Assembly (NCBI GenBank): GCA_044361315.1
Contig: JBIKJA010000004.1
Location: forward strand, 62,001 to 126,000
Length of the DNA stretch: 64,000 nucleotides
Origin: Crocinitomix sp044361315
GTDB taxonomy: Bacteria; Bacteroidota; Bacteroidia; Flavobacteriales_D; Crocinitomicaceae
Reading direction: 5' to 3'
Shown: positions 43,957-54,700 of the stretch, one piece after another
Layout: the number at the start of each line of letters is the position of its first letter
Position numbering within the stretch: the first letter of the stretch is position 1
Translations under genes and position numbers: made by a program
The notes under the pieces: model-generated
Told to the model about the DNA's origin: nothing
Database searches by the model: none
The model's input: only the letters and a program-made list of their open reading frames with translations

Positions 43957-45804
43957 ATGAAAAAGATTTACTTATTAATTTCGGGATTACTTTTAACAGC
44001 AAGTGCTGCAAATGCCCAACTTTCAGCGCAGAGAGCGTATTTGCCTTTTGAAAAAAACACGACGCCTTCGCGTGTTAGTGGTTTAACCACAACAGATCGT
44101 GCGCCAGGAGATATTATTATTGAAGATGATTTCAGTGATTTTGGCAATTGGATTACCTACACCGAAGGAGGAACTACTCCTGAATGGGAGTTAGTGATGA
44201 CGACGCCTACCAATTTGATTGATTATGTGGACGTATTTGCTTCTCCTACAAATGCCAATGGATTTGCCGCTTTTGACGCAGTTCAGTATTTAATTGATGG
44301 TGATGTGCCACCAATTGATGCGCTTCTTGAATACGATGCTGCCATCAATTGCACGGGCACAACTGCTGTAACGCTCGAGTTTTTCATGGCTTACCGCGCC
44401 TTTAATACCGATAAAGTTTTTGTTGAGGTAACAAATAACGATTGGGCATCTTTTACCGCCATCGAATTGTTTCCTTCGATGCCGACGAATGCGCCAACTG
44501 AACAAGAGTTAATTATAAAGGATATTACCGCTGTCGCAGCGGGTGAAAGCGAGGTGAAAGTTCGTTTCAGATTTCAAGAATTAGGTGCCGATGATCTTTT
44601 TGGAGCGGGGTATGGCGCTATGATCGATGATTTTAAGGTACAAGAAGCTTGGAATTACGACCAAGAAATTACCGCTTCTTACCATCGTTCTGGATTAGGA
44701 ATTTCGCAAGTAAATGGATTGGAATATCATTTTGTTCCTACAGCGCAACTTACCCCAATTACATTTATTGGTGAAACACAAAACCTTGGAGCTTTGGCTG
44801 CAACTGGAGCTAAATTGAACGTTTCTGTAACGGGTGCTGGTTCGTATTCAGGAACTTCTGTCCCAGAAACATTGCCTATTGGAGCAGCAGATTCAATGAC
44901 TTGCATAACCACTTTTACACCTTCAGCATTGGGAACTTATGATGTCACTTTTTGGTTTGATGGCATAAATCCTGAAGAACAAACCAGTAACGACACAATG
45001 GAACTTTCATTTGATGTGACCGAATATATTTACGGTAGAGACAACGGTTTTGCTACTAGTTCAATCGGAAACGTAAGTGGAAATGAAGACAATCCATTAT
45101 TGATTGGAAATACAATGGATATTTTTGCGGACGACGTGATAGGCGCTGTAGATATCGCTGTTTCAGCAGATCCATCTAACATTGGTAAATTTATTTTTGC
45201 GCAAATAATGATTTTACAATTAGATGGAACGTTTTTGTATATTAATCAAACAGATGACCACACGATTACTGCTTCTGAAAATGGAGGTTTTATCACCTTA
45301 TATTTTTGGGATGAACCTGTGGAAGTTGAAGAAGGACAAACAATTTTGGTTCTTGCAGGTCACTATGGTGGCGATAACGAAGCACGTTTTAGATTAGCAC
45401 AAGGAGTGGATGAACAAACTGTTTTAGGATATACTTCTGGCACTATGGATCCTTTTTTCTTAGCAGATCCATCTGCTGTTATGATTCGCGTGCATACAAA
45501 AATTTATAGTAGTGGTATAGGAATAGATGAAACTGGCAACAACAATTTCTCAATTGGGCAAAACATTCCTAATCCATTTGGAGCGAATGCTGTTATCAAC
45601 TATGAATTAAAAAAGGCCGGTAATGTTTCTATAGAGTTTGTCGACGTAACGGGTAAATTGGCAAGATCTATCAACAACGGAACACAAGCTGCAGGAAATT
45701 ATTCTGTTCAAATTGACGCAAATGATTTTGCCGAAGGAATTTATTTCTACACATTTACAGTAGGTACTGAGAAAGTAACCAAAAGAATGATGGTAACAAA
45801 ATAA
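43957..45804 (+). CDS. Secreted T9SS type A protein, tandem paralogue 1
   Basis: This 615-residue protein has a signal peptide (residues 1-20, ending ANAQ). Residues about 50-215 resemble a choice-of-anchor J/MAM-like jelly roll (DDFSDFGNWITYTEGG, YGAMIDDFKV). Residues about 250-360 are an Ig-like or FN3-like segment with YDVTFWFDG. The next domain holds the motif GRDNGFATSSIGNVSG. The last 75 residues are a type A sorting domain (FSIGQNIPNPFGANAVINY, VSIEFVDVTGKLA, AEGIYFYTFTVGTEKVTKRM). It is about three-quarters identical to the next gene by eye. The function is unknown; a surface-layer or matrix role is plausible. It has its own promoter and terminator. Confidence 0.88.
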   Translation: MKKIYLLISGLLLTASAANAQLSAQRAYLPFEKNTTPSRVSGLTTTDRAPGDIIIEDDFSDFGNWITYTEGGTTPEWELVMTTPTNLIDYVDVFASPTNANGFAAFDAVQYLIDGDVPPIDALLEYDAAINCTGTTAVTLEFFMAYRAFNTDKVFVEVTNNDWASFTAIELFPSMPTNAPTEQELIIKDITAVAAGESEVKVRFRFQELGADDLFGAGYGAMIDDFKVQEAWNYDQEITASYHRSGLGISQVNGLEYHFVPTAQLTPITFIGETQNLGALAATGAKLNVSVTGAGSYSGTSVPETLPIGAADSMTCITTFTPSALGTYDVTFWFDGINPEEQTSNDTMELSFDVTEYIYGRDNGFATSSIGNVSGNEDNPLLIGNTMDIFADDVIGAVDIAVSADPSNIGKFIFAQIMILQLDGTFLYINQTDDHTITASENGGFITLYFWDEPVEVEEGQTILVLAGHYGGDNEARFRLAQGVDEQTVLGYTSGTMDPFFLADPSAVMIRVHTKIYSSGIGIDETGNNNFSIGQNIPNPFGANAVINYELKKAGNVSIEFVDVTGKLARSINNGTQAAGNYSVQIDANDFAEGIYFYTFTVGTEKVTKRMMVTK

Positions 45805-45832
45805 TACAATCACACATTTCTTACTAAAAAAT

Positions 45833-45880
45833 AACCCCTCGTTGCGAATTGCATTGGCCATTTAAAAACGAGGGGTTTTA
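45833..45880 (+). terminator. Rho-independent terminator after paralogue 1
   Basis: AACCCCTCGTT (45833-45843) and AACGAGGGGTT (45867-45877) form a perfect 11-bp stem followed by TTTTAATTT, 28 bp after the stop. Confidence 0.88.
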
Positions 45881-46088
45881 ATTTGTCTAAAGTTAATTCC
45901 ATGAAATTTGGTTCAATAGACGTGTTAAATTTCAATGAAATAATGAAAAATTAAATGGTTCATAATAGATGATAACTACCGTTAAGTAAAAAAAATGCGT
46001 ATTTAATGTAAATGTCTCAACAAAAATGAATGATAAAAAGGTTTTATTTGTATATTTACAGTTCAAATTATAATTTAAATTTAAAAAA

Positions 46089-47924
46089 ATGAAAAAGGTT
46101 TACTTACTAGTTTCAGGTTTGCTTTTAACAGCGGGTGCTGTAAATGCGCAACTTGCTACACAAAGGGCGTATATGCCATTTGAAAAAAATACAACACCTT
46201 CTCGTGTAATTGGCTTAACAGCAGAGGATAGAGCTCCAGGTGACGTTATTGTTGCAGATGATTTCAGTGATTTTGACAATTGGGATATCTATACAGAAGG
46301 CGGAACAACTCCAGAATGGGAATTGGTGATGACTACACCTGCTGATTTGGTTGATTATGTTGATGTATTTGCATCTCCGACAAATTCAAATGGTTTTGCA
46401 GCTTTTAACGGTGTTCAATATTTATTAGATGGTACAGTTACTGCAATCGACGCATTGGTTGAATATGGCTCTGCTATTAACTGTGCAGGAGCATCAGCAG
46501 TAACCCTAGAGTTCTTCATGGCTTACCGTGCATTTAATGCAGATAAAGTTTTTGTTGAAGTAACTAACAACGATTGGGCTTCTTTTACAGCTTACGAATT
46601 GTTTCCTTCGATGCCAACAAATGCACCAACTGAACAAACTCGTATTTTAAAAGACATAACTGCAGTTGCTGCTGGTGAAAACAATGTTAAAGTTCGTTTC
46701 AGATTCCAAGAATTAGGAGCAGATCCTGCTTACGGTGCTGGTTACGGTGCAATGGTTGATGACTTCGCAGTAAAAGAAGCTTGGGATTATGACCAAGAAA
46801 TTACAGCTTCTTATCACCGTTCAGGTTTAGGTGTGTTTATGGAAAATGGTATGGAGTACCACTTCATCCCACAAGATCAACTTACTGAAATCACGTTTGC
46901 TGGAGAAACTCAAAACTTAGGTGGTTTGCCAGCTACTGGTGCTAAATTAAACGTATCTGTAACAGGTGCTGGAACTTATTCAGGTACTTCTGCTGCAGTA
47001 ACGCTTCCTGTTGGAGCGGCTGACTCTATGTTCACAACAACAACTTTTACTCCTGCTGCTATTGGTACTTATGATGTGACTTTCTGGTTTAACGGAACAA
47101 ACACTGAAGAAGAAACTAGTAACGATTCATCTTACTTATCTTTTGATGTAACTGATTTTATCTACGGAAGAGATAATGGTTTTGCTACTAGTGATATTGG
47201 TAACGTAACTTCAAATGTTGGCAACCCTTTATTGATTGGTAACACAATGGATATTTTTGCTGATGCACAATTAGGTGCTGTAGATGTAGCTGTTTCTGCT
47301 GACGCATCAAACATTGGTAAATTAATTTTTGCTCAAATCATGATCTTACAAGAAGACGGAACTTTCTTGTATATGGATCAAACTGATGATCACGAGATCA
47401 CTTCTGGTGAAAACGGTGGTTTAATCACGTTAACTTTCGAAGAGCCAGTTGAAGTTACGGCTGGACAATCAATTTTAGTATTAGCTGGTCATTACGGAGG
47501 TGCTACTGAAGCTCGTTTCAGATTAGCGCAAGGTGTTGATGAACAAACTGTATTAGGATACACTTCTGGTGCTACTGAACCATTTTTCTTATCTTCTCCT
47601 TCTGCTGTAATGGTTCGTGTTCACACTAGAAGTTATGCGGGTGTTGAAGAATCTTTAGCTAACAACTTCTCTGTAGGTCAAAACATGCCAAATCCATTTG
47701 GTGATAACGCTGTTATTAGCTACGAATTAAAAGAAGCTGGTAATGTTTCTATCGAGTTTGTTGACGTAACTGGTAAATTGGTAAAATCTATCAATAACGG
47801 TTCTCAAGCTGCTGGAACTTATACAGTAGCTATCGATGCAAATGATTTTGCTGAAGGTGTTTATTTCTATACATTCACTGTTGGTACTGAAAAAGTAACA
47901 AAAAGAATGGTAGTTACTAAGTAA
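46089..47924 (+). CDS. Secreted T9SS type A protein, tandem paralogue 2 (codon-optimised)
   Basis: This 611-residue protein is collinear with the preceding gene from signal peptide (ending VNAQ) to sorting domain (FSVGQNMPNPFGDNAVISY to KRMVVTK). Differences are spread throughout; a short stretch near residue 520 differs in length. Codon use differs strongly: Ala, Gly, Thr and Val are mostly GCT, GGT, ACT and GTT, as in highly expressed genes. The first copy uses mixed codons. This copy is likely a major secreted or surface protein. A near-consensus -7 element (TATATTTA) lies about 35 bp upstream, and a very strong terminator follows. Confidence 0.9.
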   Translation: MKKVYLLVSGLLLTAGAVNAQLATQRAYMPFEKNTTPSRVIGLTAEDRAPGDVIVADDFSDFDNWDIYTEGGTTPEWELVMTTPADLVDYVDVFASPTNSNGFAAFNGVQYLLDGTVTAIDALVEYGSAINCAGASAVTLEFFMAYRAFNADKVFVEVTNNDWASFTAYELFPSMPTNAPTEQTRILKDITAVAAGENNVKVRFRFQELGADPAYGAGYGAMVDDFAVKEAWDYDQEITASYHRSGLGVFMENGMEYHFIPQDQLTEITFAGETQNLGGLPATGAKLNVSVTGAGTYSGTSAAVTLPVGAADSMFTTTTFTPAAIGTYDVTFWFNGTNTEEETSNDSSYLSFDVTDFIYGRDNGFATSDIGNVTSNVGNPLLIGNTMDIFADAQLGAVDVAVSADASNIGKLIFAQIMILQEDGTFLYMDQTDDHEITSGENGGLITLTFEEPVEVTAGQSILVLAGHYGGATEARFRLAQGVDEQTVLGYTSGATEPFFLSSPSAVMVRVHTRSYAGVEESLANNFSVGQNMPNPFGDNAVISYELKEAGNVSIEFVDVTGKLVKSINNGSQAAGTYTVAIDANDFAEGVYFYTFTVGTEKVTKRMVVTK

Positions 47925-47954
47925 GAAATTACTTAGGATTACTCCTAAAATACT

Positions 47955-48005
47955 AAAACCCCGTTTTGATTGGTGATTACCTTTTCAAAACGGGGTTTTT
48001 CTTTT
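47955..48005 (+). terminator. Strong Rho-independent terminator after paralogue 2
   Basis: AAAACCCCGTTTTGA (47955-47969) and TCAAAACGGGGTTTT (47985-47999) form a perfect 15-bp stem followed by a T-rich run. It is one of the strongest terminators in the window, in keeping with high expression. Confidence 0.92.
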
Positions 48006-48122
48006 TTCAAAATTTTATTCGTAACCCAAAATTTCCGTCGCAAAGTTAATAACCTTAATTCGACTCTAAATTACCACCCATGTTTTTATTAAAATTTGAC
48101 GGAATAACCCCATTCTCTTGAT

Positions 48123-48299
48123 TTACGAAAACCATTCATTAAAATTAACAGACTGCTTAAAATAATGGTATCGGTATTTTCGTATAGAAAAACATGATTT
48201 TTTCTTCAAAACAACTCGAAATAGCCCGCTATTACTTCGTTGCTTTTTCTCAAACTCAAGATTTTCTGCGCGATCTGAATGAAATTTAAAATCGAACTC
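48123..48299 (-). other. Start-less 58-codon frame, conserved-looking (possible interspersed repeat)
   Basis: On the minus strand the frame between a TGA at 48300 and the TAA at 48123 reads FHSDRAENLEFEKKQRSNSG, then LFRVVLKKKSCF, then RKYRYHYFKQSVNFNEWFS. It has no ATG. The wording strongly resembles short spurious proteins I recall from several Flavobacteriales intergenic regions, so it may be a dispersed element and not a gene. That recollection cannot be verified here. The reverse strand also encodes a 31-codon frame from ATG 48194. Confidence 0.4.
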
Positions 48300-48416
48300 T
48301 CAGGTTAATATTGTTAACACGAATCAATTTTAATACACCGTAAGATGTGAATAGTTGTATATCCAAAACAAAGCTTTTTAATAAGGGTTTTAATTAATCG
48401 ATAAGGAAAAAACGAA

Positions 48417-48665
48417 TTACAATTTCCAAGCGAGGGAGCCCTTCTTTAAAAAGATTACATAAGCCGAAATATTCTCCATCACTTGAATTTTATGATAAAC
48501 GATTTTAAATTCATCGTCAGATTACAAGGCATTTAATTTGCTCAACCTAAATTTCTCGAAATTTGAAATAGCGGACAACTCTTCTGACGATAGGTTTTCT
48601 CCTTAGTATAGTTTGTCACTGAAATCATTGCCACAAATAGTCGCTATTTTCGTATCAATTTTCAT
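48417..48665 (-). pseudogene. Relic gene with two in-frame stop codons
   Basis: From an ATG at 48665, one frame reads MKIDTKIATICGNDFSDKLY, stop, GENLSSEELSAISNFEKFRL with SKLNAL, stop, SDDEFKIVYHKIQVMENISA with YVIFLKKGSLAWKL, stop. All three segments are protein-like and in the same frame without a frameshift. The two internal stops (TAA at 48603-48605 and at 48522-48524) could each arise by one substitution. This suggests an 82-codon gene that has decayed. I recognise no family. Stop suppression is possible but there is no sign of it. Confidence 0.5.
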
Positions 48666-48799
48666 TTTATTATGGATGATGGGCGTGCATTTTCGATGCT
48701 ACATATATAAGAAACTTTAATTTATTCTGCCCAAAATTCTATTTTGAACCTTTTCAATTAGAAATTGTACCTTTATATAAAATACTCATATTTTAAGCA

Positions 48800-51700
48800 A
48801 TGAAAAATTTAATTCGAGCAAGCATATTAATTTTATTCTGTGGAATTTTCTCAGTTGTTCTGTTTTCAGCGAATAAAAAAAATAGCATGAATACTAACCC
48901 AACTTATTCTGAAATGTGGAAAAAAATTGATTCTTTAGAAAGTAAAGGATTGTATCGTGACGCATTAAAAGAAGTTGGAAAAGTATTTGATTACGCCTCT
49001 AAAACTGGCGAGCATAATCAAGTTATTAAATCGGTATTATATGAATTAAAATACAATAGTTACCTCGAAGAAGATGATTATGTGATCGGTATTGCGCGGC
49101 TAGAATCCTTAATAGCTTCGGCGCCGTCGCCTTCGAAAGAAATTTTACATTCGCTCCTTGCAGAGGTTTATTGGGGATATTATTCCTCCAATTCATGGAA
49201 ATTCGGAGAACGAACGGAAGTTTTGGACGTAAATCTTGAGGATATTAGAACTTGGGATTTAAAGAGAATTGCCGTTCAAATTCGTAATCATTATGCCCTT
49301 TCTTTAATGAATGAAAAGATTTCACAAGCTGCTCATATTGCCTCATTTTCTGAAATTATAACGGGTACAACCGATGGTAAAAATGCGCAACCTACTATTT
49401 ATGATTTTTTAGGACATCGTGCACTAAACTTTTTTAAATCTAACACGTTTAGCGTTCCTGGACCAGCTGAAACATTTGTGGTGGAAGATGAAAAGTATTT
49501 TTTGAGCAATAAAACATTTTTATCCCTAAATCAAGCAACGCAAGATTCCTTAAATACTCGTTTTTTGACGGTTAGGGTTTTTCATGCGCTAACCGCATTC
49601 CATCAACGCAATTCAAATTTGGAGCCCTTGTTTCATTTAGAAATGGAGCGATTAAAATTTGCGAATGATGTAGCGGTGCTTTCTGAAAAGGATGAACTTT
49701 ATTATCAAGGAATGCAACGACTCGCCGAGAGCTATAAAATGCACAATTATGCGGCTGAAGCGTGGTATGAAATTGCGCGTTATCATTCAAACAAAGGAAA
49801 TCAATACAATCCTAATGGCGACACTACAGAACGTTGGCAAAAGAAAAAGGCGATTGATATTTGTAAAAACACCATCAAAGCTTACCCAAAATCTTATGGC
49901 AGTTTACAATGCGAAGCTCTAATTTCGGAAATAGAAACAAAAGAATTAAATGTAATAGGAGAGGAAGTGTTAATTCCAGCTACCAACGGGAAAATTTTAT
50001 TAAATTATAAAAATATTACCGGGACTCATTTAAAAATTGTCAAATCAACACACAACGTCTATTATGGTAATACAGACAAATTGTACAATACAATTCGCAA
50101 ATCGAAGGCAGTTTATTCCGAAAAAATTGAGTTAGAAGATACCAAAGATTATAATGGTCATAGTGTCGAAATTGGATTACCAAAATTAAGTCCAGGGTTT
50201 TATCATGTTGCCCTTTCAACGGATGGAAGTTTTAACCACAAAAAGGGAGGATATGCTATCTACACGTTTTGGGTGTCAACAGTTACCTATCAAACCAGAA
50301 ATTCAGAAAATTCCACAGAAATTTTAGTGTCTGATCGAACATTTGGAAAACCAATTGCTAATGCAGAAGTTACGGTTTATTTTAATGATTATGATTATCA
50401 AAAAAGGAGGTACGTTGAAAAGAAAATCGGCACGTATACCACGCCTGAAAATGGAAAAGTTTTGGTTCCTTTAACTCAAAATTATTATAATTACAGTGTG
50501 AGCATTAAGGCAAATAACGAAATTTATTCGCCTCAAAGTGGAATAGGGTATTATAATCTTTCATCAGAAACAACAAGTTATACAACCCATTTATTCACCG
50601 ACCGAAAAATTTATCGACCAGGTCAATCCATTTATTTTAAAGGAATTGCAATTCAATATTCAAATAAAGAACGTGAATTGCGTAAAAACCTTAAAACCAG
50701 TGTCACGCTTTATGATGCCAATGGTCAAGTTGTCAAAACGATTGATGTTACAACCAATCAATTTGGTTCGTTTGAAGGTGAGTTTAAAGCACCAGAAGGA
50801 TTGTTAACGGGTTCCATGCGAATTGGTGAACAATACGGATCGACTGAGTTCAGAGTGGAAGAATACAAACGACCAAAGTTTAGTATTGAAATGTTGCCAA
50901 TTGAAGGGGAATTTCAAATAAATGATGTCATTTCAGCAACTGGGGTCGCAACAGCTTTTGCAGGAAATAAGATTGACGGTGCGGATGTTACCTATCGGGT
51001 TGTGCGATCAACAAATTATAATTGGGATTATTGGTGGGGTTGGAGACCGTATCAAGAACCCAAGGAAATTGCCAATGGGAAACTAATGACCGACGAAAAT
51101 GGTGAATTTAAAGTTAATTTTCAAGCCATTCCTGACAAAGAATCTGATCCGAAAACACTACCTATTTTTTCATACACAATTTATGTTGATGTGACTGATG
51201 TGAATGGAGAAACGCATTCAACGTCAACTTCTGTTCAAGTGGGTTATCAAAGTTTACAATTGGGAAATAATCTTACATCAGACATAAACAGTCAAAAGGA
51301 GTTTATGTTGAGGATTCAAAGTACCAATTTAAATGGACAAGACATCGTTTCGAATGGTGCGATTAAAGTAGAAAAATTGCAAGCTCCCAACCGTGTTTTT
51401 TACAGCCGAAAATGGGAACGTCCTGATCTCCAAAGCTGGTCTGAAGAAGAATTTAAGAAGTTGTATCCAAACGAAACTTATGGCAATGAAGACGATTTTC
51501 ATACGTGGAAGGCTGAAAAAACTGCTTTCGAAACATCCTTTAATACAGCCGTAACGGACAGTGTAAACTTCACAAATTTCAATAATTGGATGCCCGGGGT
51601 GTATAAATATACTGCCCGGGCAAAAGATAAAAATGGGATTGAGATAGTGGATGTCGCTTACTTTACACTTTTCAATCCAATGTCCACCGTCGCTCCATCT

Positions 51701-54700
51701 AATGAGGTGGTTTGGATACGACAACTCGAACGCCAAGCAGAACCAGGTGAGACAGTCACCATCCTCCTAGCAACGATGGAAAACGATGTGATTGTGAATT
51801 GCGACATTGAAGCAAATGACGGAATCATCGAAACCAAAACAATTAAATTATCAAAAGAGCAACAAAAATTGACGTTTAAAGTCGAAGAAGCACACCGAGG
51901 TAATTTAACCTTTCATTTTTCAACCATCCGTAACAATCGCGAATTTAGTAGTTCTTCAACGGTCAATGTGCCTTATACCAATAAACAATTGGATTTAAGT
52001 TTTTCTACTTTCAGAAATAAATTGTTGCCTGGAGCACAAGAAGAATGGACATTAACTGTTAAAAACAAAGGTGGTAAACAAGAGCAAGCCGAACTTTTAG
52101 CAACGCTTTACGATGCAAGTTTAGATGCTTTGTACACGCCAAATGAATTCTATTTGGATATCTACCGCACCTATTATGGAAGAAATAGATGGAATTCGGC
52201 AAAAGGGCTGAATATTAAAAATGCTAATAATATTAACTACGAATGGAATGTGTATCACGGTTATCCGTCTAAATACTATCCTCAATTAAATTACTTTGGT
52301 TGGAGTCCTTGGTATTATGGGCACCGCTATTATGGTTACGGTGAGGGTGAAGTGCTTGAAGCAGTTACTATTTCAGGGAATGAAAGAGGAGGAAAATTTG
52401 ATCGATTAGAAGGCCGTAGTGAGAATAAAATGGCGGAAGCGCCATCGGGTGGAATGGCCGATAGTGACAGTATAGTTCCTGAAGAAGGTGTTTATCCGCC
52501 AGTAACAGGAGCAATATCGGATGGAAGACAAGACAAAAATGAACAAAGCAATTATTCGAACCTAGCTGGAATCACCGCTCGTTCTAATTTTAACGAAACA
52601 GCTTTTTTCTATCCTCAATTAACCGCCGATGCGAATGGAACCATAAAAATTAAATTTACCATTCCTGAAACCCTAACCAAATGGCGATTTTTAGGGTTGG
52701 CGCATACACAAGATTTGAAAATTGGTAATATTTCCGAAGAGGTCGTTACCCAAAAAGAATTAATGGTGGTGCCAAATGTACCGCGATTTTTACGAGAGGG
52801 AGATGAAATCACTTTGGCTACTAAAATCGCTAACATTTCCGAAGAAAATTTAGCGGGACAAGCACAATTGATTTTATACGATCCATTTACAGACAAGGAA
52901 ATTACCTCTGCCTTTGGATTGACAAATTCGCAGGTAAGTTTTACGGCCGAAAAAGGAAAAAGTACGTCTGTCGATTGGACCATTAAAATTCCAACTACCT
53001 ACAGCACCGTAAAATATAAAATTGTTGCAACGGCCGGCAGATTTTCAGATGGCGAAGAAAATGTCCTCCCAATTTTATCCAACCGCATGTTGGTGACAGA
53101 ATCGCTACCATTGCCTTTAAGAGGAAAAGAACAAAAAAACTTCAATTTTAAAAAATTATCGGGATCTGGTGCGAGTAAAACATTAAAACATCACAGTTTT
53201 ACCCTCGAATTTACCTCAAATCCTGCTTGGTATGCCATTCAAGCCATGCCGTATATGATGGAATATCCGCATGAGTGCGCTGAGCAAACATTTACCCGTT
53301 ATTATTCAAATGCCATTGCTTCACACATCATGAACTCGAACCTTAAAATTAAAAGGATAGTAGAAGATTGGGGCGCAAATTCGCCTGAAGCATTTTTGTC
53401 AAACTTGCAAAAAAATCAAGAGTTAAAAGCCGTGATGCTTGAAGAAACTCCGTGGGTTTTAGATGCGAAAAATGAAGAAGCAAGCAAACGCAATTTAGCC
53501 GTGTTGTTGGACATGGAACGCATGTCTAACGAATTGGAAAAAGCCTTAAATAAAACCATAAAAACCCAATCTTCCAATGGTGCATGGCCATGGTTTCCAG
53601 GAATGCCAGAAAACCGATACATCACCCAGCACATTGTTACGGGAATGGGACATTTGGATCATTTAGGCATTAAAGATATCCGCGAAAATAATCGTGTTAA
53701 AAACATGATTGAAAAAGCCGTAGGATATTTGGATGGAGAAATTGCGAAAGATTTCAAAAACGTAAAACGTTACGATGCCGATTACAAAAAAAACATGCAC
53801 ATCGGCTATACCGAAATCCAATACCTATACGCACGTTCATATTTCCCAGAAATTGGTATGAACATGCAAACAACCGAAGCCGTAGAATATTATAAAGAAC
53901 AAGCCATAAAATATTGGTTGCAATTTAATATCTACGCACAAGGAATGATTGGTTTGGCAGCAGATCGATACGAATTAAAAACCTTGTCAAACGACATCGT
54001 TAAATCCTTAAAAGATCGTTCGATTAAACACGAAGAATTTGGGATGTATTGGAAAGATTACCAAGCAGGATACTATTGGTATCAAGCACCAATCGAAACC
54101 CAAGCCTTAATGATTGAACTTTTTGACGAAGTTGCAGACGACCAAGAATCGGTAGAAGAATTAAAAATTTGGTTGTTAAAACAAAAACAAACCACCAATT
54201 GGAAAACCACCAAACAAACTACCGAGGCGGTGTATGTACTCTTGTTAAAAGGCACTGATTTATTGGCTTCGGACGAGTTGGTAGAAATCGAGGTAGGCGG
54301 TAAAAAAATCGAATATTCGGCCAATGCCACCGGGGAAAATCCTTACCAAGTAAAATCTCAAGCAGGAACAGGTTATTTTAAAACCAATTGGACCGCCGAC
54401 CAAGTAACTCCAAAATTAGGAGATATCAAAGTGGGCAAAAAATCAAGCGGAGTAGCGTGGGGCGCAGCGTACTGGCAATATTTCGAAGATTTGGATAAAA
54501 TCACCTTTGCCGAAACAAATCTTAAATTGGTAAAACAATTGTTTATTGTCGAAGTTTCTAACGAAGGCGAACAGCTACGTCCAATTTCAGATCAAAATGC
54601 CTTACAAGTCGGACAAAAAGTTCGTGTCCGTATTGAATTACGAACTGATCGCAATTTAGAATATGTTCACATGAAAGACATGCGCGCAGCTGGGTTCGAA

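Larger units (their letters stand above)
48000..48799. other. 800-bp gap containing decayed sequences
   Basis: No intact gene. The minus strand carries two decayed-looking frames, listed separately (48123-48299 and 48417-48665). The final 130 bp before the alpha-2-macroglobulin ATG are AT-rich and probably hold its promoter, but I see no exact consensus. Confidence 0.5.

Noticed and set aside
43957..47924. Tandem paralogues as a toxin/immunity or antigen-switching cassette
   Set aside because: Both have complete promoters, starts, sorting domains and terminators; there is no recombination site, invertible repeat or silent partial cassette.
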